Source: Micromonospora rhizosphaerae (lineage in GTDB: Bacteria > Actinomycetota > Actinomycetes > Mycobacteriales > Micromonosporaceae). Taken from it: a stretch of DNA of 64,000 nucleotides. Both the position numbers and the translations under genes were made by a program. The DNA is taken from assembly GCF_900091465.1 (NCBI RefSeq), contig NZ_FMHV01000002.1:1302001-1366000 (forward strand). The letters are read 5' to 3'. The notes below the pieces were generated by a model. It saw only the letters and a list, made by a program, of their open reading frames with translations. It made no database searches and was not told where the DNA came from. Within the stretch, counting starts at the first letter, position 1, and every line of letters starts with the position of its first letter. Shown here in pieces: positions 42,526-51,825 of this stretch.

Positions 42526-43143
42526 TCAGGCGTAGATGGTCTTGACGTACTCCGGGCCGTAGTGGCGTTCCAGCTCCGCCAGGCTCTCCGCCGGCGCCTC
42601 GACCTCCTTGATCAGCTGGGCGCGGGACGGCAGCACGTCCGGCCGCCAGGTCTCCGGCTGCCACAGCTGGGACCGGAGGAACGCCTTCGCGCAGTGGTAG
42701 AAGATCTGCTCGATCTCCACCACCACGGCCAGCACCGGCCGGTGCCCCTTGACCACCATGTGGTCGAAGAACGGCGCGTCCCGCACCAGCCGGGCCCGGC
42801 CGTTGATCCGCAGCGTGTCGGTGCGGCCCGGGATCAGGTAGATCAGCCCGACGTGCGGGTTGTCGAGGATGTTGCGGTAGCCGTCCGCGCGGCGGTTGCC
42901 CGGCCGCTCGGGGATGGCGATGGTCCGGTCGTCCAGCACCAGCGTGAAGCCGGGCGGGTCGCCCTTCGGCGAGACGTCGCAGCTGCCGTCCGCGCCCGCG
43001 GTGGCGACCAGGCAGAACGGCGAGGCGGCGAGCCACTGCCGGTCCCGTTCGTGCAGCGCGGTCCGCTCCTTGGCGACCGCCCGGGGCATCGGCGTCCCCA
43101 GCAGCTCGCGCAGTTCCTCGTGCGAAGTGATCTCCGCCGTCAC
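42526..43143 (-). CDS. Pyridoxamine 5'-phosphate oxidase-like flavoprotein (MSMEG_1061 type)
   Basis: A 205-residue split-barrel protein. Seen: QWLAASPFCLVATAGADGSC, DVSPKGDPPGFTLVLDDRTI, GNRRADGYRNILDNPHVGLI and a C-terminal WQPETWRPDVLPSRAQLIKE block. It should bind FMN or F420 and reduce an unknown substrate. GTG 43143 has GGAGAGG 5 nt upstream; an in-frame extension to 43251 is longer but has no such site. Confidence 0.85.
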   Translation of the reverse strand: MTAEITSHEELRELLGTPMPRAVAKERTALHERDRQWLAASPFCLVATAGADGSCDVSPKGDPPGFTLVLDDRTIAIPERPGNRRADGYRNILDNPHVGLIYLIPGRTDTLRINGRARLVRDAPFFDHMVVKGHRPVLAVVVEIEQIFYHCAKAFLRSQLWQPETWRPDVLPSRAQLIKEVEAPAESLAELERHYGPEYVKTIYA

Positions 43144-43310
43144 GTGATCCTCTCCCGTCCGTTGAGCCGGGTGGCGGCCGGTGCCAGAGCAGTGGCCCGG
43201 ACTTCGCCACCGCCAGCCTAGGAGAGCGCGTCGAACGCGAGGTTTGCCCACAGGTCCGTGGGGTACCGCCTCACACGCAGCGCGCCGGATGTGACCGATG
43301 GAGGCCGGAG

Positions 43311-43817
43311 ATGGAGAGCCGACTGAAGCTGCTCGGTCACCCCGTGCACCCGATGCTGGTGATGTTCCCGGTGGCGCTCCTGGTCACCGCGGTGATCTTC
43401 GACATCGTGGACACGGTCGGTGGGCCGGACTTCCTCGGCGAGGTGGCGTACTGGAACATCACCGTCGGGCTGATCGGCGGCCTGCTGGCCGCGGCGGCCG
43501 GCGCCGTCGACCTGCTCGCCATCCCCACCGGCACCCGCGCCAAGCGGGTGGGGCTCACCCACGCCGCCGCCAACCTCGCGGTGATCCTGCTCTTCGCCGC
43601 GGTCTGGGTGGTCCGGCTCAACGCCGACTCCCGGGCCGCCGGGGGCGCCCTGATCGCCATCGAGGTGGTCGCCGTGGCGATCCTCGGCGTCAGCGCCTGG
43701 CTCGGCGGTGAGCTGGTCGACCGGCTCGGCGTCGGCGTCGACCCGGAGGCCGGCCTGGACGCGCCCAGCTCGCTGCGACCCCCCGCGGCGACCCAGCGGA
43801 TCGGAGAGGTGCGATGA
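43311..43817 (+). CDS. DUF2231 membrane protein
   Basis: A 168-residue protein with four helices beginning at the family motif LLGHPVHPMLVMFPVALLVT (two conserved His), then NITVGLIGGLLAAAAGAVDL, THAAANLAVILLFAAVWVVR and IEVVAVAILGVSAWLGGELV. Family function is unknown; some members are linked with heme or redox proteins. It overlaps the Hsp20 gene by 4 bp (ATGA), so both are probably made together. Confidence 0.88.
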   Translation: MESRLKLLGHPVHPMLVMFPVALLVTAVIFDIVDTVGGPDFLGEVAYWNITVGLIGGLLAAAAGAVDLLAIPTGTRAKRVGLTHAAANLAVILLFAAVWVVRLNADSRAAGGALIAIEVVAVAILGVSAWLGGELVDRLGVGVDPEAGLDAPSSLRPPAATQRIGEVR

Positions 43818-44362
43818 CGGAACAGTCCAGAGGTGGTGGCTTCGGCCGTGTCTGGCGCGGCCGGCAGCAGGGCTGGGACCCGATGGGCGAGCTGCAGTCG
43901 CTGCGCTCGGAGCTGAGCCGCCTGGTCGGTGGCCGCGCCGGCGCGCCAGAGGTCGACCTCACCGAGGCCGCCGACGGGTGGGAGGTGATCGTCCGGCTGC
44001 CCGGGGTGGCGCCGGAGGAGGTGGCCGTCGAACTGAACGACCGGGAACTCTGCGTCCGGGCCCGCTCGGAGGCCGAGGTCAACGCCGACCAGGGCATCCC
44101 CGGTGGGTTCGAGACGCGGGGCTTCGAGTACCGGATCGACCTGCCGTCCCGGGTGGACCCGGACCGGATCGACGCGGTGATGGACCACGGCCTGCTGCGA
44201 GTCCGGCTACCCCGGGCGACCCGGCCGGCGCCGCGTACGATCACCGTCGGCCGCGCCGGCCCCCGACCCGCCCGCCCCGGTACGCCCAGGCTCGCCGACC
44301 CGGCCGCCGACCGGGAGATGCACCACCCGGACACCACGGCCGACGAGATCGACCGGCTGTAG
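43814..44362 (+). CDS. Hsp20/alpha-crystallin small heat-shock protein
   Basis: A 182-residue chaperone with the alpha-crystallin domain at about 45-135: PEVDLTEAADGWEVIVRLPG, VAPEEVAVELNDRELCVRAR and the closing DHGLLRVRLPRA (G-L-R-V-x-L-P). The C-terminal tail is long and polar, without the usual I-x-I motif, and could alter oligomer assembly. It binds unfolding proteins in the cytoplasm. Translationally coupled to the DUF2231 gene. Confidence 0.9.
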   Translation: MTEQSRGGGFGRVWRGRQQGWDPMGELQSLRSELSRLVGGRAGAPEVDLTEAADGWEVIVRLPGVAPEEVAVELNDRELCVRARSEAEVNADQGIPGGFETRGFEYRIDLPSRVDPDRIDAVMDHGLLRVRLPRATRPAPRTITVGRAGPRPARPGTPRLADPAADREMHHPDTTADEIDRL

Positions 44363-44370
44363 CGGGTCGG

Positions 44371-45477
44371 GTGGTCACCGCGTCCCCGCTCGGCCCGGTC
44401 GCCGAGCCGGTCCCCGACGTCGAGCGGATCGCCGTGCTGCGGGCCAACGCGCTCGGCGACTTCATCTTCGTCCTGCCCGCGTTGGAGGCGCTGCGGGCCG
44501 CGTACCCGTTGGCGGAGATCGTGCTGCTCGGCGCGCCCTGGCACGCGAAGCTCTGGCGCGACCGGCCCGGCCCGGTGGACCGGGTGCTGGTGGTCCCGCC
44601 CGCGCCCGGCATCCGGGGCCCCGACCCGGGTGAACCGGAGTCCTCGATGGACGACTTCCTGGCTGCGGCCCGCAAGGAGCGCTTCGACCTGGCGTTGCAG
44701 GTGCACGGCGGCGGGGGCAACTCCAACCCGGTCGTCTCCGGGCTCGGCGCCCGGGTCACCGCCGGGCTGCGGGCCGAGGACGCCCCGCCGTTGGACCGCT
44801 GGATCCGGTACGTCTACTACCAGCACGAGGTGATCCGCGCCCTGGAGGTGGCCGGGCTGGTCGGGGCGCCCGCCACCACCATCACCCCGCGGCTGGCCGT
44901 CACCGACGCCGACCGGGCCGAGGCGCGCGAGGTGCTCGGCGAGCCGGACCGGCCGCGGGTGGTGTTGCACCCCGGGGCCACGGACACCCGCCGGCGGTGG
45001 CCCCCGGACCGCTTCGGCGAGGTCGCCCGTGCGCTGGTCGGCGACGGGTACGAGGTGCTGGTGACCGGCATGCCCGCCGAGCGCGAGGTGGTGGAGACGG
45101 TGGTCGCGACGGCCGGCGCGGGAGTGCGCCCAGTGGTCGGCACGCTCGGCCTGGGCGGGCTGGCGGCCTGCCTCGAGGGTTGTGAGCTGCTGGTCTCGAA
45201 CGACTCCGGCCCGGTGCACCTGGCCGCCGCGGTCGGCACCCCGACGGTGGGGATCTTCTGGGTCGGCAACCTGATCAACGCGGCCACCCCGCTGCGCGCC
45301 CGGCACCGACCGATCGCCTCGTGGACGACCCACTGCCCGGTCTGTGGCGTCGACTGCACCCCGGGGATCTATCCGCACCGCCCTGGGGACGGGGAGTGCC
45401 CGCACCGCGAGTCGTTCGTCACCGACGTCCCGCTGGTGGAGGTGCTCGAGGCCGCCCGCGAGCTGCTGCAGGGGTGA
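44371..45477 (+). CDS. Family 9 glycosyltransferase (heptosyltransferase-like)
   Basis: A 368-residue GT-B enzyme. Blocks: IAVLRANALGDFIFVLPALE, LALQVHGGGGNSNPVVSGLG, VVLHPGATDTRRRWPPDRFG and CELLVSNDSGPVHLAAAVGT, the ADP-heptose site pattern. Cysteines near the end (HCPVCGVDCTPG, ECPH) are extra. It would use a nucleotide-activated heptose, consistent with HldE encoded on the other strand just downstream. GTG 44371 lies 8 nt after the Hsp20 stop. Confidence 0.88.
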   Translation: MVTASPLGPVAEPVPDVERIAVLRANALGDFIFVLPALEALRAAYPLAEIVLLGAPWHAKLWRDRPGPVDRVLVVPPAPGIRGPDPGEPESSMDDFLAAARKERFDLALQVHGGGGNSNPVVSGLGARVTAGLRAEDAPPLDRWIRYVYYQHEVIRALEVAGLVGAPATTITPRLAVTDADRAEAREVLGEPDRPRVVLHPGATDTRRRWPPDRFGEVARALVGDGYEVLVTGMPAEREVVETVVATAGAGVRPVVGTLGLGGLAACLEGCELLVSNDSGPVHLAAAVGTPTVGIFWVGNLINAATPLRARHRPIASWTTHCPVCGVDCTPGIYPHRPGDGECPHRESFVTDVPLVEVLEAARELLQG

Positions 45478-45484
45478 GCTGAGC

Positions 45485-46363
45485 TCAGGCGGGCTGCGGG
45501 GTGTCGGAGTCGGCGAGGACGACCTCCCACGCCTCCACGTCCCGCTCGGTCACCGTGGTCGGCGACTCCAGGTGGTAGGCGCCGCTGGGCAGGATGCCCG
45601 CGCCGCCGTGCCGGGCCATCACCGCGAGCTGCGCGGCGACGTCCTCGCCCTGGTGCCGCTCCTGCAGCCGGCGCCAGAATTCGAAACCGCCCGCGTCGAC
45701 CAGCTTGACCCGGTCGTACAGCACGCAGCCACCGATCCAGGAGATCTTGTACGCCCGCCAGGCGCCCGCCGGCAGGCGCAGCTTCTCCGTGACGTGCAGC
45801 AGGTTCGCGGCCGGGTGGATCTGCGCCCGGTCCCAGGCGGGGGTGCCGGGGCGTACCAGCTCGGGGGTGGGCGGGCCGTTCCACTCCTCGTAGTGCCCGT
45901 GCGTCTCCGGCCGCACGTCGTCCGAGTAGGACAGGCCGTGCACGGCGTTGCCGACGAACCCGCAGCCCAGCTCCCGAATCGCGGTGACCAGCCGGGACAG
46001 CGTGCCCGGTTCCAGCCAGACGTCGTCGTCGAGGCAGAGCACGTACCGGGCGACGGACCGATCCAGCAGGTAGGCCCGGTGTTCGGCCAGGCCACGCCGG
46101 GGCAGCCGCCGGGTCAGCAGCACCCGGTGCCCCCGGTGACGCAGCACCCGGACCATGGTGGCCGCCGCCGGATCTGCGTACGCCGGCTCGTCGTCGGACT
46201 GGTCGCTGACCACGACCCCGAAGTCCGGTACGCCCTCCTGAGCGGCCAACCCGGAGAGGGTGACCGCCAGCTCGGCGGGGCGGTTGCGGGTCGGGATCAG
46301 CACGTCGAGCTGCCGGGGCCGGCGGAACCGCTCGGGTGCGCCGGGGTCGAGCGGTCGAGTCAC
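45485..46363 (-). CDS. Family 2 glycosyltransferase
   Basis: A 292-residue GT-A enzyme: LDVLIPTRNRPAELAVTLSG at the N-terminus, the DxD metal site in YVLCLDDDVWLEPGTL, and the acceptor region WIGGCVLYDRVKLVDAGGFE with HQGEDVAAQL. It is cytoplasmic with no membrane segment. The GTG overlaps the hldE stop (GTGA), so the two are one operon. With the convergent GT9 it forms a heptose-glycan cassette. Sugar donor and acceptor are not known. Confidence 0.85.
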   Translation of the reverse strand: MTRPLDPGAPERFRRPRQLDVLIPTRNRPAELAVTLSGLAAQEGVPDFGVVVSDQSDDEPAYADPAAATMVRVLRHRGHRVLLTRRLPRRGLAEHRAYLLDRSVARYVLCLDDDVWLEPGTLSRLVTAIRELGCGFVGNAVHGLSYSDDVRPETHGHYEEWNGPPTPELVRPGTPAWDRAQIHPAANLLHVTEKLRLPAGAWRAYKISWIGGCVLYDRVKLVDAGGFEFWRRLQERHQGEDVAAQLAVMARHGGAGILPSGAYHLESPTTVTERDVEAWEVVLADSDTPQPA

Positions 46364-48300
46364 GTCGGCCTGCCGGTGGCGGGAGAGCTCTTCGGCGCCG
46401 AGCCGGGCCGAGCAACCGACTGCGCGCGGATCCGCTCGATGATCGCCGAGGTGGAGCGGTCCGGCACGTAGCCGAGGGTGCGGACCTGGCCGCCCAGCCG
46501 GCGGACCAGGGGCGCCTCCGGGACCATCTCCGGCGGGTAGTCGCCACCCTTGACGTAGACGTCGGGGCGGACCGCCTCGATCAGGCGGCTCGGGGAGTCC
46601 TCCTCGAAGACCACCACGTGGTCCACGCACTCCAGCGCGGCGAGCAGCGCCGCCCGGTCCTCGACCGGGTTCACCGGGCGGTCCGGCCCCTTGAGCCGCC
46701 GTACGCTGTCGTCGGAGTTGACCGCCACGATGAGCAGGTCGCCGAGCGCGCGGGCCTGGGTCAGGTAGCGCACGTGTCCCGGGTGCAGCACGTCGAAACA
46801 GCCGTTGGTGAAGACCACCGAGCGGCCCGCGCGCCGGTGGTCGTCGACGATCGCGCTCAGCTCTTCGGCGTCGACCACGGTCGGGTGCCCGGTCTCGTCC
46901 GGCCCGCTGCCCAGCGCTCCGAGCAGGTCCTCCCGCCGGCACACGCAGGTGCCGGTGTCGGAGACCGTGATGGTCGCGGCGAGCTGGGCGAGCTGGGCGG
47001 CGGTCGGCAGCGTCGCCTCGGCCGCCAGGGCCAGCGTCATCGCGGCCAGGTACGCGTCCCCGGCGCCGACGGCGTGGCTGGCCGGGACCGGGGTGCTGTG
47101 GCTGCGCCGGGGCTCGCCGTCGGCCCCGCCGACCACCGCGCCCTCGGTGTCCAGGGTCACCGCCACCACGTCGGCGCCGGTGTGCGCCCGCAGCTCGGCC
47201 AGGCGCGACTCGGCCAGCTCGGCCCGGTCCACGCCCTCGCCGGCCGTCGCGTTCACGGTGACGCCGCTGCCGGTCACGGTGAGCCCGTCGCCGGTCATCG
47301 CCACCCGGTCCTCCCCGGGCGTCGGCTCCCCGGTGGGGCCGCCGGCCCCCGGGAAACCCGCGCCGAGCGGGCCGAGGTTGGCGTCTTGGCCGGCCGGGTG
47401 GCCTTCCTGCTCGGCCTGGCCGCGCTCGCCCTCTGGGGCCGCGCCGAGGTCGGAACCGTCCGGCCCGGCCGACCACTCGCCGGCGCCGCCGGGTGCGGCG
47501 CCGACGGTGAGCTCGGACGGGCCGTCGGCCGGGTCGGCGACCGGGTGGTCCAGGTGCAGGTCGGGGCCGCTGCCGCCGCGTCCGGCCGGGCGGGGCGCCG
47601 CGCCGAAGCCGGCCGCGGCGCGGGCGAGCAGCCGGGCCGCCTCGGCGAAGCTCGGGGTCACCACCGTCGGGTTGAGGCCCCGCCAGTGGACCAGATCGTG
47701 CGCGTCGAGTGCCACGGTCGCGTAGCGGTCCCGGTTGGCGACCAGCCAGGCGCCTACCGCCGCCGGGAGCGCGCCCAGGCCGTAGTCGCAGACCACCAGG
47801 GTGGGCGCGGCCCCGTCGGCGACCGCCTTCAGCTCTTCGGTCGCACAGTCCAGGGCGATGATCAGCCGGGCTACCCCGTCCTCGTCGAGCGCTTCCTCCG
47901 GCTCGCCGGAGTCCTCGCGCAGCAGGATCTGGTTGCCGGCGAGCATCCGGCGCTTCACCGGGGTCGGCCGGCCGGGCTGGTTGACCGTCCGGTCCCAGAC
48001 GCCCGCGCGGTCGAGGCAGTCGTGCAGTTCGTCGCCGGCCGCGTCGGCGCCGACCGGGGCCACCAGCACGGCCCGGCCGCCGAGGGTGGAGAGGTTGACG
48101 GCGGTGTTCGCCGCCCCGCCGGCGGCGGAGATGCGCCGGCGCAGGGTGAGAACCGGGGCGGGTGCCTCGCGGCAGAGCCGCTCGGACTCCGCGAACCGCC
48201 ACTCGTCAAGCATGGCGTCGCCGACGACCAGCACGGGACGCCCCAGCCAGCTCTCCACGACGGTGGCGAGCCGGCGCTCTTCCGCTGCTGCTCCTGCCAT
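46360..48300 (-). CDS. hldE: Bifunctional heptose-7-phosphate kinase/heptose-1-phosphate nucleotidyltransferase
   Basis: 646 residues. The N-terminal PfkB-type kinase (VLVVGDAMLDEWRFAE, SAAGGAANTAVNLSTLGG, catalytic GAGD in SHAVGAGDAYLA near residue 413) phosphorylates D-glycero-D-manno-heptose 7-phosphate at C1. The C-terminal cytidylyltransferase-like domain (FTNGCFDVLHPGHVRYLTQA, HxGH near 507-510; VKGGDYPPE; DRSTSAIIERI) adds the nucleotide. A Gly/Pro/Glu-rich insert of about 125 residues (about 232-358) splits the kinase and makes the protein much longer than the usual 470-480 residues. ATG 48300 is chosen; frames running to 49065 are read-through. It heads an operon with the GT2 gene. 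Confidence 0.93.
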   Translation of the reverse strand: MAGAAAEERRLATVVESWLGRPVLVVGDAMLDEWRFAESERLCREAPAPVLTLRRRISAAGGAANTAVNLSTLGGRAVLVAPVGADAAGDELHDCLDRAGVWDRTVNQPGRPTPVKRRMLAGNQILLREDSGEPEEALDEDGVARLIIALDCATEELKAVADGAAPTLVVCDYGLGALPAAVGAWLVANRDRYATVALDAHDLVHWRGLNPTVVTPSFAEAARLLARAAAGFGAAPRPAGRGGSGPDLHLDHPVADPADGPSELTVGAAPGGAGEWSAGPDGSDLGAAPEGERGQAEQEGHPAGQDANLGPLGAGFPGAGGPTGEPTPGEDRVAMTGDGLTVTGSGVTVNATAGEGVDRAELAESRLAELRAHTGADVVAVTLDTEGAVVGGADGEPRRSHSTPVPASHAVGAGDAYLAAMTLALAAEATLPTAAQLAQLAATITVSDTGTCVCRREDLLGALGSGPDETGHPTVVDAEELSAIVDDHRRAGRSVVFTNGCFDVLHPGHVRYLTQARALGDLLIVAVNSDDSVRRLKGPDRPVNPVEDRAALLAALECVDHVVVFEEDSPSRLIEAVRPDVYVKGGDYPPEMVPEAPLVRRLGGQVRTLGYVPDRSTSAIIERIRAQSVARPGSAPKSSPATGRPT

Positions 48301-48427
48301 GCCTTCCCGGGTCCCCCGAGGCTCCCGGGCCAAACCTGCCCGCTCGCCGCCCGCCCACGCCGGCCGTGCGTTTCGGGCTTTTGGCGTCGGGAACGGGTTC
48401 AGCTGACCCCCCGGAAAGGAGAAAACC

Positions 48428-48985
48428 ATGGCAGCGACGCTGCAGGGCAAGCGGATCGCCTTCCTGGCCGCCGACGGAGTCGAGGAGGTCGAGTACGTCC
48501 AGCCCCGCGAGGCGGTCGAGAACGCCGGTGCCCGGGTCGAACTGGTCTCGCTCCGGCCCGGCTCGATCCAGTCCTTCAACCACCTCGACCAGAGCAAGAC
48601 GTACGACGTGGACGTGACGGTGGCCCAGGCCGACGCCGGGGCGTACGACGCGTTGGTCCTGCCCGGCGGGGTGGCCAACCCGGACTTCCTGCGCACCGAC
48701 CCCGACGCGGTCCGGTTCGTGCGGGCGTTCTTCGACGCCGGCAAGCCGGTCGGCGTGATCTGCCACGGGCCGTGGACGCTGATCGAGGCGGGCGTGGTGC
48801 GGGGCCGGCGGTTGACCTCCTGGCCGAGCCTGCGCACGGACCTGACCAACGCCGGCGCCAACTGGGTCGACGAGCGGTGCGTCACCGACAACGGCCTGGT
48901 CAGCAGTCGCAAGCCCGACGACCTCCCGGCCTTCTGTGCCAAGATCGTCGAGGAGTTCGCCGAGGGGAAGCACCGCCCCGTCTGA
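48428..48985 (+). CDS. DJ-1/PfpI-family protein
   Basis: A 185-residue protein of the DJ-1/PfpI superfamily (KRIAFLAADGVEEVEYVQPR; nucleophilic Cys in VGVICHGPWTLIEAG; SWPSLRTDLTNAGANWVDE). Members act as deglycases or glyoxalases or as proteases; the YhbO/PfpI branch is best matched. ATG 48428 is preceded by AAAGGAGA. Divergent from hldE and followed by a 22-bp inverted repeat. Confidence 0.9.
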   Translation: MAATLQGKRIAFLAADGVEEVEYVQPREAVENAGARVELVSLRPGSIQSFNHLDQSKTYDVDVTVAQADAGAYDALVLPGGVANPDFLRTDPDAVRFVRAFFDAGKPVGVICHGPWTLIEAGVVRGRRLTSWPSLRTDLTNAGANWVDERCVTDNGLVSSRKPDDLPAFCAKIVEEFAEGKHRPV

Positions 48986-48989
48986 CCTC

Positions 48990-49050
48990 GTTGATCATAA
49001 GGTTGGCGGCGGTAGCCGAGATCGACATCGCCGCCAACTTCATGATCAAC
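48990..49050. repeat. 22-bp inverted repeat, MITE/REP-like
   Basis: Arms 48990-49011 (gttgatcataaggttggcgg) and 49029-49050 are complementary with two mismatches around a 17-nt loop. The gttgatcat...atgatcaac ends resemble short intergenic repeats that I recall from Micromonospora genomes. It may also end the DJ-1 transcript. Confidence 0.75.
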
Positions 49051-49094
49051 CGGCTTCGGGGGCATGTTCCGGCCGGTGCGGGAAAGAAGGCGGG

Positions 49095-50771
49095 GTGACG
49101 ACCGAAGCCCATGCCCGGCCGGCGCTGCACGCCGGCCAGATCCGCCTGCTGATGTTCGGTCTGATGACCGGGATGCTGCTGGCCGCGCTCGACCAGACCA
49201 TCGTCGGTACGGCCCTGCCCACGATCGTCGGCGAACTGGGCGGCATCAACCACTACTCCTGGGTGGTGACCGCGTACCTGCTCGCCTCCACCGCGTCCAC
49301 CCCGCTGTACGGCAAGATGGCCGACCTGTACGGGCGCCGCCCGGTCTTCATCTTCTCGATCGGCACGTTCCTGCTCGGCTCGCTGCTGGCCGGCCTGTCG
49401 CAGAACATGACCCAGCTGATCGTCACCCGGGGCGTGCAGGGGCTGGGCGCCGGCGGCCTGATGACGCTGGCGTTCACCATCATCTCGGACGTGGTCTCGC
49501 CCCGGGAACGCGGCCGCTACCAGGGCCTCTTCGGCGCGGTCTTCGGCATCTCGTCGGTGGCCGGCCCGCTGGTCGGCGGCTACTTCGCGGAGACCAACTG
49601 GCGCTGGATCTTCTACATCAACGTGCCGTTGGCGATCCTGGCGATCGTGGTCTGCTACCACGTCATGCGGCTGATCCCGTTCGAGCGGCGCGAGCACGCG
49701 ATCGACTGGCTCGGCGCGGGGCTGCTGGTGGCCGGGGTGAGCTGCCTGCTGCTCGCGCTGAGCTGGGGCGGCAACCGGTACGCCTGGAGTTCCGGCGTGA
49801 TCATCGGGCTCTTCGTGGCCGGCGCGGTGTTCGGGGTGCTCTTCGTGCTCCAGGAGGCCCGGGTGCCGGAGCCGATCCTGCCGCTGCGGCTGTTCCGCCA
49901 GGCGACGTTCACGCTGGCCAACCTGGCCGGCTTCGTGCTCGGTCTGGTGATGTTCGGGTCGATCATCTTCATCCCGCTCTACCTGCAGATCGTCAAGGGC
50001 GCCTCGCCGACCCGCAGCGGTCTGCTGATGCTGCCGATGATGGCCGGCATCATCTTCACCTCGGTGCTCACCGGCCGCGCGATGAGCCAGATCGGGCGGT
50101 ACAAGTGGTTCCCGGTGACCGGCTCGGTCGTGCTGCTCGCCGGCATGCTGCTCTTCACCCGCCTGCACGTGGAGACCTCGCTCTGGGTGGCCTTCGGCTT
50201 CATGGTGGTGATCGGCGTCGGGCTGGGCCTCTGCATGCAGTCGCTGATCCTGGCCGTGCAGAACGCGGTGGCCCCGCGGGACCTGGGCGCCGGCACCTCC
50301 TCGGCGACCTTCTTCCGGTCGCTGGGTGGATCCTTCGGGGTGGCCATCCTGGGCGCGGTGCTGTCGTCGCAGCTCACCGGCCAGCTCGCCGACCGGCTGC
50401 CGGGCGCCATCGCGCAGCTTCCGCCCGATCAGCGGGCTGCGGTGGCGGCCCGTGGCGGGGCGAACATCTCGATCAACGACCCGGCGACCATCCTCGCCCT
50501 GCCCGGCCCGGTCCGCGCCGCCATCCAGGCCGCGTTCGTCGAGTCGCTGCACCTGGTCTTCCTGACCGCCGGGCTGATCGCCATCCTGGCGGTGCTGGTC
50601 ACGTTGGCCCTGCCGAACGACAAGCTGCGCGGCGCCGGCCCGCAGGGGGCCACCGGCGGCGCAGACCCGCTCGGCGGCAAGGCGGCCGCCCCCGGCGGCA
50701 AGCCGCTGACCAGGGAGTCGAAGGAGGAGGCCGCTGCCGAGATGGAGGCGAAGTCCCAGACGATGCTCTGA
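49095..50771 (+). CDS. DHA2-family MFS drug exporter (14 helices)
   Basis: A 558-residue permease. Motifs: [19 protein letters not shown] (helix 1), [20 protein letters not shown] (motif A), [20 protein letters not shown], and [20 protein letters not shown] (motif C) followed by [13 protein letters not shown], as in the EmrB/QacA group. It probably exports hydrophobic drugs in exchange for H+. A long cytoplasmic tail of about 50 residues is Lys/Glu-rich. GTG 49095 follows GAAAGAAGG; upstream frames are read-through. Confidence 0.92.
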   Translation: MTTEAHARPALHAGQIRLLMFGLMTGMLLAALDQTIVGTALPTIVGELGGINHYSWVVTAYLLASTASTPLYGKMADLYGRRPVFIFSIGTFLLGSLLAGLSQNMTQLIVTRGVQGLGAGGLMTLAFTIISDVVSPRERGRYQGLFGAVFGISSVAGPLVGGYFAETNWRWIFYINVPLAILAIVVCYHVMRLIPFERREHAIDWLGAGLLVAGVSCLLLALSWGGNRYAWSSGVIIGLFVAGAVFGVLFVLQEARVPEPILPLRLFRQATFTLANLAGFVLGLVMFGSIIFIPLYLQIVKGASPTRSGLLMLPMMAGIIFTSVLTGRAMSQIGRYKWFPVTGSVVLLAGMLLFTRLHVETSLWVAFGFMVVIGVGLGLCMQSLILAVQNAVAPRDLGAGTSSATFFRSLGGSFGVAILGAVLSSQLTGQLADRLPGAIAQLPPDQRAAVAARGGANISINDPATILALPGPVRAAIQAAFVESLHLVFLTAGLIAILAVLVTLALPNDKLRGAGPQGATGGADPLGGKAAAPGGKPLTRESKEEAAAEMEAKSQTML

Positions 50772-50793
50772 CCGGCCGCCGTTGATCGCGGGT

Positions 50794-51741
50794 TCACCTT
50801 CCCGTGAAGCGAGCAGGCGGAGCAGTCCTTCCGGGAGGGACCTCCTGGGGCGGATCCGGGTGGGCGGTGAGCAGGTCGAGGATCAGCGCCAGCGGCGGCC
50901 AGGCCGCCCGACCGCGGCGGGTCACGGCGTACGCGCGCAGGAGGGCCTGCGGTCCGGTGAGGGGCAGCAGGCGCACGCCGGGCACGGTCGGCTGGTCGCC
51001 GGGGAGCAGACCGACGCCGAGTCCCGCGACGATGAGGTCCTGGACCAGTTCGAGGCTGTCCGCGCGGTGCACGATCCGGGGCTCGAAGCCGGCGATCGAG
51101 GCGATGGTGCGGACGACCACCTCGTCGGCGGTGTTGCGCGAGTTGACGATCCAGTCCTCGTCGCGGAACCGGTCGAAGACCGTCGGGGCGTCCTCCGCCG
51201 GGCCGGGCGCCGCGTCGGTCGGCACCCCGAGGTGCCACGCCACCGACCACAGCGACGTGGCCTCCAGCGCTTGGTCCGCGGACAGGGTGGCCAGGTTGTA
51301 GTCGTAGGTGAGCGCGAGGTCGACCTCGTCGGCCGCGAGCAGCGCGTACGCCTCGGCCGGCTCGTGCTCGTGGATGCGGAGGCGCACCCGCGGGTGGTCC
51401 GTCGCCAGCCGGGCGGTGAGCGGCAGCAGCGAGCGCCGGACGGCGGTGGCGAAGCCGGCGACGCGTACCGTGCCGGCCGGCTCGGCCCGCGGGTCCAGGT
51501 CGAGCCGGGCCGCGTCGACCGCGGCGAGGATCGTCACGGCGTGTTCGGCCAGCCGGCGGCCGGCCGGGGTGAGCCGGACGCGGCGACCGTGCGGCTCGAC
51601 CAGCTCGGTGCCCACCTCCCGGGCCAGCGCCGCCAGCTGCTGCGACACCGTCGAGGTGGTGACGTGCAGCTCGTCGGCGACCTGGCGCATCGAGCCGAGC
51701 CGGGCCAGTTCGCGCAGCAGGCGCAGGCGACGCAGGTCCAC
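50794..51741 (-). CDS. LysR-family transcriptional regulator
   Basis: A 315-residue regulator with the N-terminal winged helix ([40 protein letters not shown]) and a substrate-binding-like domain ([54 protein letters not shown]). It is divergent from an EamA exporter 84 bp away and probably controls it. The effector is unknown. Ends close to the convergent DHA2 gene. Confidence 0.92.
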   Translation of the reverse strand: MDLRRLRLLRELARLGSMRQVADELHVTTSTVSQQLAALAREVGTELVEPHGRRVRLTPAGRRLAEHAVTILAAVDAARLDLDPRAEPAGTVRVAGFATAVRRSLLPLTARLATDHPRVRLRIHEHEPAEAYALLAADEVDLALTYDYNLATLSADQALEATSLWSVAWHLGVPTDAAPGPAEDAPTVFDRFRDEDWIVNSRNTADEVVVRTIASIAGFEPRIVHRADSLELVQDLIVAGLGVGLLPGDQPTVPGVRLLPLTGPQALLRAYAVTRRGRAAWPPLALILDLLTAHPDPPQEVPPGRTAPPARFTGR

Positions 51742-51769
51742 GAGGGTTATTGTTCACGATCGCCGAATG

Positions 51770-51782
51770 TTTCGTCCAGAAA
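51770..51782. promoter_or_regulatory. Candidate LysR box (T-N11-A)
   Basis: TTTC-GTCCA-GAAA, an inverted repeat fitting the T-N11-A LysR consensus, midway in the gap between the LysR and EamA genes. Confidence 0.4.
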
Positions 51783-51825
51783 TGGAACGTGGACGCGAAC
51801 GGTCCCCAGCGGCTCTACTATCCGC

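Noticed and set aside
45485..48202. 905-codon minus-strand gene
   Set aside because: It is the GT2 frame extended through hldE in another frame; coupling at 46363 marks the true start.
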